Assembly (NCBI GenBank): GCA_963837425.1
Contig: CAWINH010000002.1
Coordinates: 248,001-312,000, forward strand
DNA length: 64,000 nt
DNA from: CAWINH01 sp963837425
GTDB lineage: Bacteria > Chloroflexota > Limnocylindria > QHBO01
Direction of reading: 5' to 3'
Below, in pieces: positions 10,131-19,579 of the stretch. The position numbers were made by a program, and so were the translations under genes. The stretch's first letter is position 1, and each line of letters begins with the position of its first letter. The notes under the pieces are model-generated. The model was not told where the DNA came from and searched no databases. It saw only the letters and a list, made by a program, of their open reading frames with translations.

Positions 10131-11215
10131 CGACGTTCCGCGTGGCATATCTCCCCGGGGACGGGGTGGGGCCGGAGGTCCTGGGCGCCGCGCGGCGCTG
10201 TGTCGACGCCGTGGGTGCCGCCTCCGGCTTCACGGTGACCTGGGACGAGCACCTCGTTGGCGGTGCCGCCATCGACGCCACGGGGACGGCCCTCGCGGCG
10301 GAGACCGTCGAGGCCTGTCGTCGGGCCGAAGCCGTCATGCTCGGTGCGGTGGGTGGGCCGCGCTGGGCCGATCCCCGAGCCGCGGTTCGGCCTGAGCAGG
10401 CGATCCTGGGGCTGCGCGCCGAGCTGGGCCTCTTCGCCAACCTCCGGCCGGTGCGGGCCCTGGCGGCGCTCGCCGACGCATCGCCGCTGCGCCCGGAGCG
10501 CCGTGCCGGTGCAGACCTGCTCATCGTGCGCGAGCTGACCGGCGGCATCTATTTCGGGCGACCGCAGGGACCCACGCCGGGCGGTGCGGTCGACACCTGC
10601 GCGTACTCCCGCGACGAGGTGGTCCGCATTGTGCGGCTCGGCTTCGAGCTCGCCGAGGGGCGCCGCCGGCACCTGACGAGCGTCGACAAGGCGAACGTGA
10701 TGGCGACCGGGCGTCTGTGGCGCGAGGTCGTCGAGGAGATCGCGCCCGCGTTTCCGGCGGTGACCGTCGAGCATGCCCTCGTGGACTCGACCGCGGCGGC
10801 GCTCATTGCGAACCCTACCCATTTCGACGTGATCGTCACCGAGAACCTGTTCGGCGACATCCTGAGCGACGAGGCCGCGGTGATCGCCGGGTCGCTCGGC
10901 CTCCTCGCCTCGGCGAGCCTCGGCGAGGCGGCCACCGAGCACGGGCGCTTTGGGCTCTACGAGCCGATCCATGGCAGCGCCCCCGATATCGCCGGCCGCG
11001 GCGTGGCGAACCCGGCGGCCGCGATCGATTCGGCGGCGATGATGCTGCGCTGGTCGTTCGGCGAGCCGGCGGCGGCGGACGCGCTCGAGGCTGCCGTGGA
11101 GGCGGTGCTGACGGATGGCCCGCGCACCCCGGACCTCGGCGGCGAGGCGACGAGCGAGTCGGTCACCGACGCGGTCATCGGCCGCATCGCAGCGCCCTCA
11201 CGGGTGACCGCATGA
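10127..11215 (+). CDS. leuB: 3-isopropylmalate dehydrogenase
   Basis: LeuB oxidises and decarboxylates 3-isopropylmalate with NAD and Mg. The 362 residues start at GTG 10127 (MTTFRVAYLPGDGVGPEVLG), overlapping the leuA stop. The substrate region LLIVRELTGGIYFG, the catalytic KANVM and the metal-site segments NLFGDILSDEAA and HGSAPDIAGRGVANP identify the family. The frame is intact. The stop overlaps the cimA ATG (ATGA). Confidence 0.96.
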   Translation: MTTFRVAYLPGDGVGPEVLGAARRCVDAVGAASGFTVTWDEHLVGGAAIDATGTALAAETVEACRRAEAVMLGAVGGPRWADPRAAVRPEQAILGLRAELGLFANLRPVRALAALADASPLRPERRAGADLLIVRELTGGIYFGRPQGPTPGGAVDTCAYSRDEVVRIVRLGFELAEGRRRHLTSVDKANVMATGRLWREVVEEIAPAFPAVTVEHALVDSTAAALIANPTHFDVIVTENLFGDILSDEAAVIAGSLGLLASASLGEAATEHGRFGLYEPIHGSAPDIAGRGVANPAAAIDSAAMMLRWSFGEPAAADALEAAVEAVLTDGPRTPDLGGEATSESVTDAVIGRIAAPSRVTA

Positions 11216-12819
11216 GCGAGCGGGTCCTCCTCTACGACACGACCCTGCGCGACGGCACGCAGCGAGAGGGGATGGTCCTCTCCCTGGCCGACAAGCTGCG
11301 CATCGCGAGGCGCCTGGACGAGGCCGGCTTCCCGTACGTCGAGGGCGGCTGGCCGGGCTCGAACCCGAAGGACGTCGAGTTCTTCGCCGCCGCCCGCGGC
11401 ATGACGTGGCGGACGGCTCGGCTGGCGGCCTTCGGCTCCACACGGCACCGGGCGAACGCTGCGTCCGAGGACCCGAACCTGCGCGAGCTGCTCGCCGCCG
11501 AAACCCCCGTCGTCACGATCTTCGGCAAGAGCTGGCTGCTCCACGTCACCGACGTGCTGGGCGCCACCCCGGACGAGAACCTGGAGATGATCGGCGACTC
11601 GGTGGCCCTGCTCCGCAGCGCGGGCCGCGAGGTCGTCTACGACGCGGAGCACTTCTTTGACGGCTACAAGGCCGATGCCGCCTATGCCCTGGCCACCCTG
11701 CGGGCCGCCCGCGTCGCCGGTGCGACGACCCTGGTCCTGTGCGACACGAACGGCGGCCTCCTTACCGACGAGCTGGCCGGCATCACCCGCGCCGTCCTCG
11801 ATGCGCTCGGCGATCTCGAGGTGACATGGGGGATCCACGTCCACGACGACGCCGGCCTGGCGGTCGCCAACTCGATGGCCGCGGTGGCACAGGGCGTGCG
11901 CCACGTCCAGGGCACGATCAACGGCTACGGTGAGCGCTGCGGCAACGCGAACCTCGTGACGATCTGGGCCAACCTGGCCCTGAAGGCCGAGCTGCCCACG
12001 GTCCCCGCCTCGGACGATCTCACCGGCCTCGGGGAGCTGTCGCGCTTCGTTGCCGAGATCGCGAACATCGCGCCCGATCCCCACGCGCCGTACGTCGGGG
12101 CCAGCGCTTTCGCCCACAAGGGCGGCGTGCATGGCGCCGCGACGGTCCGGGTCCGCCACGCCTATCAGCATCTCGAGCCGGCACGGGTCGGAAACGAGAC
12201 GCGCCTCGTCGTCTCCGAGCTCGGCGGCAGGGCCAACGCAAGCTGGCTCGCCGAGCAGCTCGGGCATCGGCTCGACGGCGTCATCGAGCCGCGTGCGCTC
12301 TCGACCCTCGTGAAGAGGCTCGAGGCGGAGGGCGCCAGCTTCGAGGGCGCCGAGGCGTCCTTCGAACTGTTGATCCGGCGCCAGCACGCCGACTACCGAC
12401 CACCCTTCCGGGTCGTGGACTTCACCGTCCTCGTCGACCGACGCAACGAGGGCGACGTCAGGGCGGAGGCATCGGTCAAGGTCGAGGTAGAGGGCGAGCT
12501 GTTCCACACCGCGGCGGAGGGCAACGGCCCGGTGAACGCGATCGACGGGGCGCTGCGCAAGGCCCTCACATCGGTCTATCCCGAGCTGGAGGCGATCCAC
12601 CTCGTCGATTACAAGGTCCGCATCCTCGACGGCGAATCCGCCACCGCCGCCCGCACCCGGGTCGTCATCGAATCGAGCGGGCCGGCCGGGACGTGGTCGA
12701 CCGCCGGATCCCATACGAACATCATCGCCGCCAGCGTGGCGGCGCTCACCGACTCTCTGGAGTACGGACTCTGGAAGGCAAACATCCGGAGCGCCACCCC
12801 AACACAGGAGGTCGCATGA
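11212..12819 (+). CDS. cimA: (R)-citramalate synthase
   Basis: CimA joins pyruvate and acetyl-CoA to citramalate, the first step of threonine-independent isoleucine synthesis. LeuCD, LeuB and the ilv enzymes complete the route. The 535 residues start MSERVLLYDTTLRDGTQREGM. The barrel shows EGGWPGSNPKD, typical of citramalate synthases rather than LeuA, and HVHDDAGLAVANS with the metal histidines. A LeuA-type regulatory domain occupies about residues 400-520. No threonine deaminase gene is in the window, which supports this assignment. It overlaps leuB and ilvE by four bases each. Confidence 0.92.
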   Translation: MSERVLLYDTTLRDGTQREGMVLSLADKLRIARRLDEAGFPYVEGGWPGSNPKDVEFFAAARGMTWRTARLAAFGSTRHRANAASEDPNLRELLAAETPVVTIFGKSWLLHVTDVLGATPDENLEMIGDSVALLRSAGREVVYDAEHFFDGYKADAAYALATLRAARVAGATTLVLCDTNGGLLTDELAGITRAVLDALGDLEVTWGIHVHDDAGLAVANSMAAVAQGVRHVQGTINGYGERCGNANLVTIWANLALKAELPTVPASDDLTGLGELSRFVAEIANIAPDPHAPYVGASAFAHKGGVHGAATVRVRHAYQHLEPARVGNETRLVVSELGGRANASWLAEQLGHRLDGVIEPRALSTLVKRLEAEGASFEGAEASFELLIRRQHADYRPPFRVVDFTVLVDRRNEGDVRAEASVKVEVEGELFHTAAEGNGPVNAIDGALRKALTSVYPELEAIHLVDYKVRILDGESATAARTRVVIESSGPAGTWSTAGSHTNIIAASVAALTDSLEYGLWKANIRSATPTQEVA

Positions 12820-13769
12820 CGAGCACCCTGCCCGGCCAGACCGAGGCCGCACCCACCCCCGGCATCTGCGCCTGGGCCTACTTTGGCGGCGAGCTCGTCC
12901 CGTTCGAGCAGGCCACGGTCAGCGTCGCGACCCATGCGCTGAACTACGGCACGGCCCTCTTCGAGGGGATCCGTGCGTATCGCCAGCATGACGGCGGGAT
13001 GGCCATCCTGTTCGCGGCCGAGCATTACGAGCGCCTGCGGCGGAACGCCCGCCTCCTGTGCGCGAGCTTCACGGAGTCCGTCCCCGAGCTCGTCGAGATC
13101 ACGCGCGAGCTCCTGCGGCGGCACGGCACGGCGGAGGACGTCTACGTGCGGCCGCTCCTCTACAAGTCCGCCTACACGATCCACCTCCAGCTCACCGGGC
13201 TCGAGGATCGCCTCGCGATCTATGCCTTCCCGATGGGCGACTACGTGCCGACCACCGGCCTGCGGGTCTCGATCTCCGCCTGGCAGCGGGTGAATGACAA
13301 CGCCATCCCGGCCCGCGGCAAGATCTCGGGCTCGTACGTGAATGCCTGCATGGCGGTCGAGGACGCTCGCGCCGGCGGGTTCGAGGAGACGATCCTGCTG
13401 GCCTCCGACGGGCACGTGGCGGAGGCGTCGGGTGCGAACGTCTTCGTCGTGCAGGACGGGGAGCTTGCCACCCCGCCGCTCGCCGATGACGTCCTGCCCG
13501 GGATCACCCGCGAGGCGGTGATCCGCATCGCCCGCGAGGCGGGCTACGTCGTCCACGAGCGCAGCATCGACCGCACCGAGCTCTACCTGGCCGACGAGAT
13601 CTTCTTCACCGGGACTGGCGCCCAGGTGGCCCCGGTGACCGCGGTCGACGGACGCCCGGTCGGCGATGAGACCTCGCCGATCGCCGGCGACCTTCAGCAA
13701 CGCTACTTCGCCGCCGTGCGCGGCCAGGACGAGCGCTACGCCGCCTGGCTGACGCCCGTCGAGCTGTAA
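12816..13769 (+). CDS. ilvE: branched-chain amino acid aminotransferase
   Basis: IlvE is the PLP enzyme for the last step to Leu, Ile and Val. The ATG at 12816 overlaps the cimA stop and gives 317 residues, the usual fold-type IV length. THALNYGTALFEGIRAYR starts the family core. K in ARGKISGSYVNACMA is the PLP lysine, and EASGANVFVV with GITREAVIRIAREAGY complete the cofactor site. The frame is intact. Confidence 0.96.
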   Translation: MTSTLPGQTEAAPTPGICAWAYFGGELVPFEQATVSVATHALNYGTALFEGIRAYRQHDGGMAILFAAEHYERLRRNARLLCASFTESVPELVEITRELLRRHGTAEDVYVRPLLYKSAYTIHLQLTGLEDRLAIYAFPMGDYVPTTGLRVSISAWQRVNDNAIPARGKISGSYVNACMAVEDARAGGFEETILLASDGHVAEASGANVFVVQDGELATPPLADDVLPGITREAVIRIAREAGYVVHERSIDRTELYLADEIFFTGTGAQVAPVTAVDGRPVGDETSPIAGDLQQRYFAAVRGQDERYAAWLTPVEL

Positions 13770-13803
13770 ACCCGACCACGCGAGACAAGGAGCCACGACA
13801 CCC

Positions 13804-14328
13804 ATGACCGGCACGTTCCCCGTTCCCGCCACCCGCGCCACCTTCAGCGTCGAGCGCTGGTCGGCGAGCTCAGCCAGCGCCCGTCCCAGCCGGGCGGACC
13901 TCATCATCGACGGCGCCGGCCGCAAGTGGCGCGCGCACGCGACCGGCAACGGCGCGGTGGACGCGCTCCTGCGGGCGGTGGACGAGGCGCTCGCCTCGAT
14001 CCTCGGTGCCGGAGTCGAGCTGCAGACCTACAACGTCCACGCCACCGGTGACGGGCACGACGCGATCGCGGCGGTGACCCTCAGCCTGCGCGCGCGCTCG
14101 GACGACCCCCACGCGCCGGCGTATCCGGGCCGGGGCGAGCACGAGAACATCCTCGAGGCGTCGCTCACCGCGTACGTGGACGCCATCAATCGCATGGTGG
14201 CGCACGTCAACCTCGACGTCGCGGCCGCCGCACCCTCACCCGGCGAGACGGCCGTGCCGGCGCGGGCGGACGACGCAGAGTCGTCGCAGCATCACCACGA
14301 TCGCTTCATGGACATGTTCAACCGCTGA
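13804..14328 (+). CDS. free-standing LeuA/CimA-type allosteric regulatory domain
   Basis: This 174-residue protein is homologous to the C-terminal LeuA dimer (allosteric) domain only. FSVERWSASSASARPSRADLI resembles the LeuA segment LVRLEHWAAASRQGE, and GNGAVDALLRAVDEAL matches GNGPVDALLKAVDNAL. ENILEASLTAYVDAINRM matches the end of the LeuA domain. There is no TIM barrel. A good ribosome site (AAGGAG) lies ahead of the ATG at 13804, and ilvE ends 34 bases upstream. It might bind leucine or isoleucine and act on LeuA or CimA in trans; this is inference. The last 11 bases overlap convergent argF. Confidence 0.85.
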   Translation: MTGTFPVPATRATFSVERWSASSASARPSRADLIIDGAGRKWRAHATGNGAVDALLRAVDEALASILGAGVELQTYNVHATGDGHDAIAAVTLSLRARSDDPHAPAYPGRGEHENILEASLTAYVDAINRMVAHVNLDVAAAAPSPGETAVPARADDAESSQHHHDRFMDMFNR

Positions 14329-15328
14329 GCTCGCCGCGGACCTCGGCTCCGAGCAGGTCCACGAGCAGCGCCTGCTGGACGTACATCCGGTTCTCGGCCT
14401 GGTCGCCGACCACCGATCTCTCACCGTCGAGCACCTCGCTGGTGATCTCTTCGCCACGGTGGGCGGGAAGGCAGTGCATGACCAGCGCCCCGGGGGCGCC
14501 GGCCATGAGTTCGGCGTTGACCTGGAAGCCCGCGAAGCGACTGCGTCGCGCGGCTGACCCGTCGGCGCCCATCGAAGTCCAGACGTCGGTGTAGACCGCA
14601 TCGGCCTCGCGTACCGCCGCGACGGGATCGCTGCCAACCTCGACCGCGCCGCCGCTCAGGTGAGCGAGCCGGTGGGCCCGCTCAACGACGCCGGCAAGTG
14701 GCTCATGACCGGCCGGTGTTGCAACCCGTATCCGCATGCCGCGCTGCACCGCCGCCAGCATCAGCGAGTGGCAGACGTTGTTCCCGTCGCCCACGTACGC
14801 CAGCGTGCGCCCGTGCAGCTCACCGAGGTGGAGCTCCAGGGTCAGGACATCGGCGAGCGCCTGGCACGGGTGCTCGCGTTCGTCGAGCGCATTGACGACC
14901 GGGACCGATGCGGCCGCCGCCAGCTCGGCGATCGTCGCGTGCGCGAACGTGCGGTGGACGACCGCGTCGACCCAGCGCGAGAGGTTGCGGCCGACGTCGG
15001 CCGCGGTCTCGCGGCGGCCCACCTGGACCTCGTCCGGCCCGAGGTAGACGGCATGACCCCCGAGGAGCGAGATCCCGACGTCGAAGCTGACACGGGTTCG
15101 CAGGCTCGGCTTCTCGAAGAGGAGCGCGACCTGCCGATCGGCGAGCAGCCGCGGCAGTCGCCGCCCGGCATGCCGATCCCGGCGGAGGGCCGCCGCACGA
15201 GTCAGCAGCCTGTCGAGCTCCAGGCGATCGAGATCGGCGATCGACAGGAAGTGCCGCGCCCGCGTCGGGCTCGGCTCGAGCGGCGCGCCGACGGACGCCC
15301 CGACGGCATCCGCGTACGGCGCCGTCAT
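14318..15328 (-). CDS. argF: ornithine carbamoyltransferase
   Basis: ArgF transfers the carbamoyl group to ornithine to make citrulline. The 336 residues include a short N-terminal extension before ARHFLSIADLDRLELDRLL. Carbamoyl-phosphate loop FEKPSLRTRVSFD, the HPCQALAD block and the ornithine loop MHCLPAHRGEEI are all present. It is the last gene of the arg operon. Its ATG at 15328 overlaps the argD stop by four bases, and its end overlaps the stand-alone LeuA domain gene tail to tail. Confidence 0.96.
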   Translation of the reverse strand: MTAPYADAVGASVGAPLEPSPTRARHFLSIADLDRLELDRLLTRAAALRRDRHAGRRLPRLLADRQVALLFEKPSLRTRVSFDVGISLLGGHAVYLGPDEVQVGRRETAADVGRNLSRWVDAVVHRTFAHATIAELAAAASVPVVNALDEREHPCQALADVLTLELHLGELHGRTLAYVGDGNNVCHSLMLAAVQRGMRIRVATPAGHEPLAGVVERAHRLAHLSGGAVEVGSDPVAAVREADAVYTDVWTSMGADGSAARRSRFAGFQVNAELMAGAPGALVMHCLPAHRGEEITSEVLDGERSVVGDQAENRMYVQQALLVDLLGAEVRGELSG

Positions 15329-17031
15329 GCGACAGCCTCCAGCGCGCGCCGCAGGCGGGCGAGCGCCTCGGCCACCTCTCCGGCGGTGATCGTCAGCGGC
15401 GGAACGAAGCGCAGCGTCGTGTCGCCGGTGGCATTCACGAGGAGCCGCTGGTCGTCGCGCGCCGCGGCCACCGCGCGCTTGGCCCAGGGCCCCGCCGTCT
15501 CGAGGCCGAGCATCAACCCACGGCCCCGCACCTCGGTCGCCAGCCCGGCCTCGACGATCGCCTGCAGGCCGGTGGCGAACTGCTCGCCGCGGGCCCCCGC
15601 GGCCGCGACGAGGTCGTCGCGATCGATGACCTGCAGGGTGGCGACCGCGGCGGCGCAGGCGAGCGGGTTGCCGCCGAGGGTCGTGCCGTGGTCACCGGGC
15701 CGGAAGGCGGCCGCCGCCTCGCGGGCCAGCACGGCCCCGATCGGGACGCCGCCACCCAGCCCCTTGGCGAGGGTCACCACGTCCGGCACCACCGGGGTCT
15801 GCTCGAACGCGAAGAAGGTCCCGGTCCGGCCGATCCCGGTCTGCACCTCGTCGAGGATGAGCAGTGCGCCGACCCGGTCGCAGGCCGCGCGGGCCGCCAG
15901 CAGGAACTCGTTGCTGAGGGGATGTACCCCGGCCTCGCCCTGGATCGGCTCGAGGAGTACCGCGCAGGTGCGCCCGCCGACCGCCGCGTCGAGGGCGTCG
16001 ACGTCGTTCGGGGCGACGTGGCGGAACCCCCCCGGGAGTGGCGCGAACGGATCGCGGTACTTCGGCTGTCCGGTGGCCGCCAGCGAGCCGAGCGTCCGGC
16101 CGTGGAACGAGCCGTCGAGGGCGACGATCTCGGCGGCGCCCCGCGACCCGCCGTGGCGCCGCGCGAGCTTGATGGCCGTCTCGTTCGCCTCGGTCCCCGA
16201 GTTCACGAAGAACGCGCGGTCGAACGGCGAGCGGCCGAGGAGCGCCTCGGCGAGGTCGAGCTGGGGGATCGTGTAGTAGAGGTTCGAGACCTGGAGCAAT
16301 GTCTGCGCCTGGGCGGCGATCGCCGCGGCGACCTCCGGATGGGCGTGGCCCAGCACGTCGACCGCGATCCCCGCCACGAGGTCGAGGTAGCGGTTGCCGG
16401 CGTCGTCCCAGACCCAGCAGCCGGATCCGCGGACGAGGGTGATCGGCTGCCGCGCGTAGGTCGCCAGGTGGAGGCGAGCCTCGCGGGCGGGGGCGTCGCC
16501 GGCGGCGACGGCGGGCCTGGTGATCGGGTGGAGCACCATGGCCGTGTTCCAGCGTCGCATCGGCCGCTCGGGACCGCGATCCGCGTCGAGGATGGCCGGC
16601 ACCTCGCTCCACGGCAGATTCTGGAACCCGAAGCGGGCGAAGTAGCCGGGGCTGGCGGTGAGGACGTACAGATCCTCGATGCCGGCCTGGGCGGCGTCGC
16701 GCACGATCGCGCGCACGAGCACTTCGCCGAGGCCCCGGCGCTGGGCGATCTCGAGGACGCTCAACGATCGGAGCTCGCCGATACCGGCCCCGAAGCTGCG
16801 CAGCGCGGCGATGCCGCACACGACCCCGTCGAGCTCGGCCACCCGGAAGCTGCCGACCTGCGCCGCGATCTCGTCGGGCCCGCGCGGGAGGAGGATGCCG
16901 CGCTGCGCGTAGGTGTCGATGATGCCCCGGATCGCCTCGACGTCATCGGCCTTCGCGCGGCGCTGGTACGAGGCGCCGACGCTGAGGGTCGCGATCGTCC
17001 CGCCCGGCTGGAGCTTGGCGTCCTCGTTCAT
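15325..17031 (-). CDS. argD: N-acetylglutamate synthase-like GNAT domain fused to acetylornithine aminotransferase
   Basis: One open frame of 568 residues joins two arginine enzymes. About residues 1-165 (MNEDAKLQPGGTIATLSVGA) are a GNAT domain like the short ArgA of mycobacteria: ADDVEAIRGIIDTYAQRGILLPR, LSVLEIAQRRGLGEVLVRAIV with the acetyl-CoA loop, and ASPGYFARFGF. From about residue 195, YARQPITLVRGSGCWVWDD begins a complete ArgD with the PLP-lysine segment LAKGLGGGVPIGA and FFVNSGTEANETAIKLA. The joining stretch has no stop in any frame and no plausible ArgD start, so a single base error cannot explain the fusion. Start 17031 overlaps the argG stop. Confidence 0.9.
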   Translation of the reverse strand: MNEDAKLQPGGTIATLSVGASYQRRAKADDVEAIRGIIDTYAQRGILLPRGPDEIAAQVGSFRVAELDGVVCGIAALRSFGAGIGELRSLSVLEIAQRRGLGEVLVRAIVRDAAQAGIEDLYVLTASPGYFARFGFQNLPWSEVPAILDADRGPERPMRRWNTAMVLHPITRPAVAAGDAPAREARLHLATYARQPITLVRGSGCWVWDDAGNRYLDLVAGIAVDVLGHAHPEVAAAIAAQAQTLLQVSNLYYTIPQLDLAEALLGRSPFDRAFFVNSGTEANETAIKLARRHGGSRGAAEIVALDGSFHGRTLGSLAATGQPKYRDPFAPLPGGFRHVAPNDVDALDAAVGGRTCAVLLEPIQGEAGVHPLSNEFLLAARAACDRVGALLILDEVQTGIGRTGTFFAFEQTPVVPDVVTLAKGLGGGVPIGAVLAREAAAAFRPGDHGTTLGGNPLACAAAVATLQVIDRDDLVAAAGARGEQFATGLQAIVEAGLATEVRGRGLMLGLETAGPWAKRAVAAARDDQRLLVNATGDTTLRFVPPLTITAGEVAEALARLRRALEAVA

Positions 17032-18309
17032 GCCGGCACCCGATCCGGTGCCGGCTCGGCGGCCTCGCGGCTCTCGATCGGCAGCCGTTCGAGGAGGCTC
17101 GCGGCACCGTTCTGCCAGCCGCGGGCCACCGACTGGGTCCTCACCGGCAGGCCCCAGATGCGGATGAATCCGACCGCCGCCTCGTGGTCGAAGGCATCGG
17201 TCGGGCCGTAGCTGGCGAGCGCGGTGTCGTATAGCGAGTGCGGGGAGCGACGCCCGACGACGCGCGCCGAACCCGCCTCGAACCGCATCCGGACCTCGCC
17301 GGCGACCGGCCCCTGGGTCGAGGCCACGAACTCGCGGAGGGCGCCGGCCAGCTCGCTGTACCACAGCCCGTCGTACGCGAGGGTGGCGAGCCGGTCCGCC
17401 ACGCCGCGCTTGAACGCGAGCAACTCGCGTGACAGGGTCAGCTGCTCGAGCGCCGCGTGCGCCGCGTGGAGCACGACCGCCGCCGGAGCCTCGTAGATCT
17501 CGCGGCTCTTGATGCCCACCAGGCGATCCTCGACGTGATCGATCCGCCCGATCCCATACTCGCCGGCGGCGAGGCTCACCGCCTCGATGAGTTCCACGCC
17601 GTCGAGCGCCACGCCGTCGATGCGAGATCGGGATGCCTCCCGCGAAGCCGATGACGAGGTCGCGCGGTTGCCGGGGCGCATCGGCCGGGTTGCGCGTCCA
17701 GGCGAACGCGTCCTCCGGCGCCGGGACCCACGGATCCTCCAGGGAGCCGGCCTCGATCGATCGGCCCCACAGGTTGGCATCAATGCTGTAGGGCGCCTCG
17801 GGTCCGGCCTCGATCTGGATCCCGTGGTCGCGTGCGTAGGCGAGCTCCTCGTCGCGGGTCATCCCCATCCCGACCCGCATTGGCGCGATGACGCGCAGCG
17901 ACGGGTCGGTCGCGGCCACCGCGACGTCGAAGCGGACCTGGTCGTTCCCCTTGCCGGTGCAGCCGTGGGCGACGATCCCGGCGCCGGCCTGGTGGGCGGT
18001 CTCGACGAGCAGGCGGGCGATGAGCGGACGGGCGATGGCGGTGGCGAGCGGGTAGACGCCCTGGTAGAGGGCGCCCGCCTGGAGCGATGGCCACACCTGC
18101 TCGCTGACGAAGACGTCACGCGCGTCGACGGTGACCGCGCGGCGCGCCCCGCCGGCGAGGGCGCGCGACAGGATCTCGTTCGCGGGCCGCCCATCGCCGA
18201 CGTCGGCGGTGAGGGTGACGACGTCGTACCCGTAGGTCTCGCGAAGCCACGGGACGGCGACGGAAGTGTCGAGCCCGCCCGAGTAGGCGAGCACCACGGT
18301 TTCGGTCAT
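17028..18309 (-). CDS. argG: argininosuccinate synthase, one frame break near 17620-17625
   Basis: ArgG condenses citrulline and aspartate with ATP. The N-terminal PP-loop VVLAYSGGLDTSVAVPWL and HGCTGKGNDQVRFDVA are in the frame from ATG 18309. The part from IDGVALDGVELIEAVSLAAGEYG to the stop is in the next frame. Removing one base where ATCTCG meets ATCGAC restores GGIPISIDGVALDG. Total length is 1 modulo 3, fitting a single extra base. Corrected size is about 426 residues. The same frame as the N-terminus stays open through a shadow region into argD, which is coincidence. It overlaps argR and the GNAT-argD gene by four bases. Confidence 0.94.
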
Positions 18310-18806
18310 GGGGTGCTCCTTGCAGGTTCGCTGGGGCTGGGTGTGCCGCCGCGGATCGATTCGAGCAGCGTGCGGAGGCGGCCGAGGGCGGTCGCGTCGC
18401 GGCAGGCGACGAAGATCGTGTCGTCGCCGGCCACGGTGCCCACCACGCCGGGCACGAAGCCGAGGTCGATCGCCGAGGCAATGACGTGCGCTGCCCCGGG
18501 TGCCGTGCGCAGGACGAGCAGGGGCGGCGCTTCGTCGATGATGAGCGGCAGGTCGCCGATGAGCCGCCGCAGCCTGTCGAGCCCGGTCCCCTCCGCCACT
18601 CCCCCGACGTCATCGGGCAGCAGGTAGACGATGCGTCCGCCGCGGCTGCCGCGCAGCGCGCCGAGACCGGCCAGGTCGCGCGACACGGTGGCCTGGGTGG
18701 CGGTGATCCCGCGGGCCGCGAGCGCGGCCACGATCTCGACCTGTGAATGGAATCGCCCGGTGGCGACCAGCTGGCGTACCACCTCGCGGCGCGCTGAACC
18801 GCTCAT
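18306..18806 (-). CDS. argR: arginine repressor
   Basis: ArgR is a hexameric, arginine-binding repressor of arginine genes. The 166 residues start MSGSARREVVRQLVATGRF. The winged helix includes GITATQATVSRDLAGLG with the recognition helix. The C-terminal oligomerisation and arginine-binding domain runs from about residue 85, with GTVAGDDTIFVACRD. It is encoded inside the operon, overlapping argB and argG by four bases, so it probably regulates its own synthesis through the operator before argH. Confidence 0.93.
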   Translation of the reverse strand: MSGSARREVVRQLVATGRFHSQVEIVAALAARGITATQATVSRDLAGLGALRGSRGGRIVYLLPDDVGGVAEGTGLDRLRRLIGDLPLIIDEAPPLLVLRTAPGAAHVIASAIDLGFVPGVVGTVAGDDTIFVACRDATALGRLRTLLESIRGGTPSPSEPARSTP

Positions 18807-19579
18807 GAGACCTTCCTCCTGCCGCCCGCCTCGACGGCGACGACCGCCGTTCCCGCCGGCTGGCCATTGAGCGCGGCCCGCACCCGGGTCGACGAGCGCC
18901 CGTCGATGATCTGGACGTCGCAACCGGCGTCGGCGGCGGCGATGGCGGCGCGCAGCTTTGGACGCATGCCGCTCGATGCCTGGCCATTGGCGAGCATCTG
19001 CCATGCCTCTGCGGCGTCGAGCCGGGCGGTGCGGTGCCCGTCGCGGACAACGGCCGGCACGTCCGTGCAGAGCAGCAGTCGGCCGCCGCGGGCGGCGGCA
19101 ATGGCGCCCGCGGCCTCGTCAGCGTTCACGTTGTAGAGGCTGCCCCCGATCGCCCCGATCGAGGCCACCACCGGCACGAATCCACCGGCAACGACCGCCT
19201 CGATCACGGCCATCTCGACGCCTGCGACGGTTGCGACCCGCCCCAGCGCGGGATCGGCCGGCACGAGCCGGAGCAGCCCACCATCGACGCCGGTCAGGCC
19301 GGCGGCCGGCCGGCCGGCATGTGCGAGATGCGCGACCAGGCGCGTGTTGACCAGGCCGGCAAGGACCGCGACGGCCACGTCGAGGGTGGCTGCATCGGTG
19401 ACGCGCAGGCCGTCATGGAACCGCTCGGGCATGCCCAGCCGCCGTGACCAGGCGCCGACCTCGCGCCCACCGCCGTGCACGATCACCGTGCCCGCCGGCG
19501 CCTCAGCCGCGATGAGCGACAGCACGTTCGAACGCCGGCCGGCCATGTCGCCGAGCTTGATCGTGAGCGGACCGCTCAT
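18803..19579 (-). CDS. argB: acetylglutamate kinase
   Basis: ArgB phosphorylates N-acetylglutamate. The 258 residues start MSGPLTIKLGDMAGRRSN. The family motif VIVHGGGREVGAWSRRLGM follows, with DGLRVTDAATLDVAVAVLAG and the nucleotide-site segment YNVNADEAAGAIAAARG. The length is that of the short, arginine-insensitive type, although feedback cannot be judged with confidence. It overlaps argJ and argR by four bases. Confidence 0.94.
   Translation of the reverse strand: MSGPLTIKLGDMAGRRSNVLSLIAAEAPAGTVIVHGGGREVGAWSRRLGMPERFHDGLRVTDAATLDVAVAVLAGLVNTRLVAHLAHAGRPAAGLTGVDGGLLRLVPADPALGRVATVAGVEMAVIEAVVAGGFVPVVASIGAIGGSLYNVNADEAAGAIAAARGGRLLLCTDVPAVVRDGHRTARLDAAEAWQMLANGQASSGMRPKLRAAIAAADAGCDVQIIDGRSSTRVRAALNGQPAGTAVVAVEAGGRRKVS

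Noticed and set aside
15325..18309. A 994-codon frame joining ArgG to ArgD
   Set aside because: The middle part (about 17030-17620) is out-of-frame argG. The true argG C-terminus lies in the next frame, and GNAT-argD has its own start at 17031 overlapping the argG stop.
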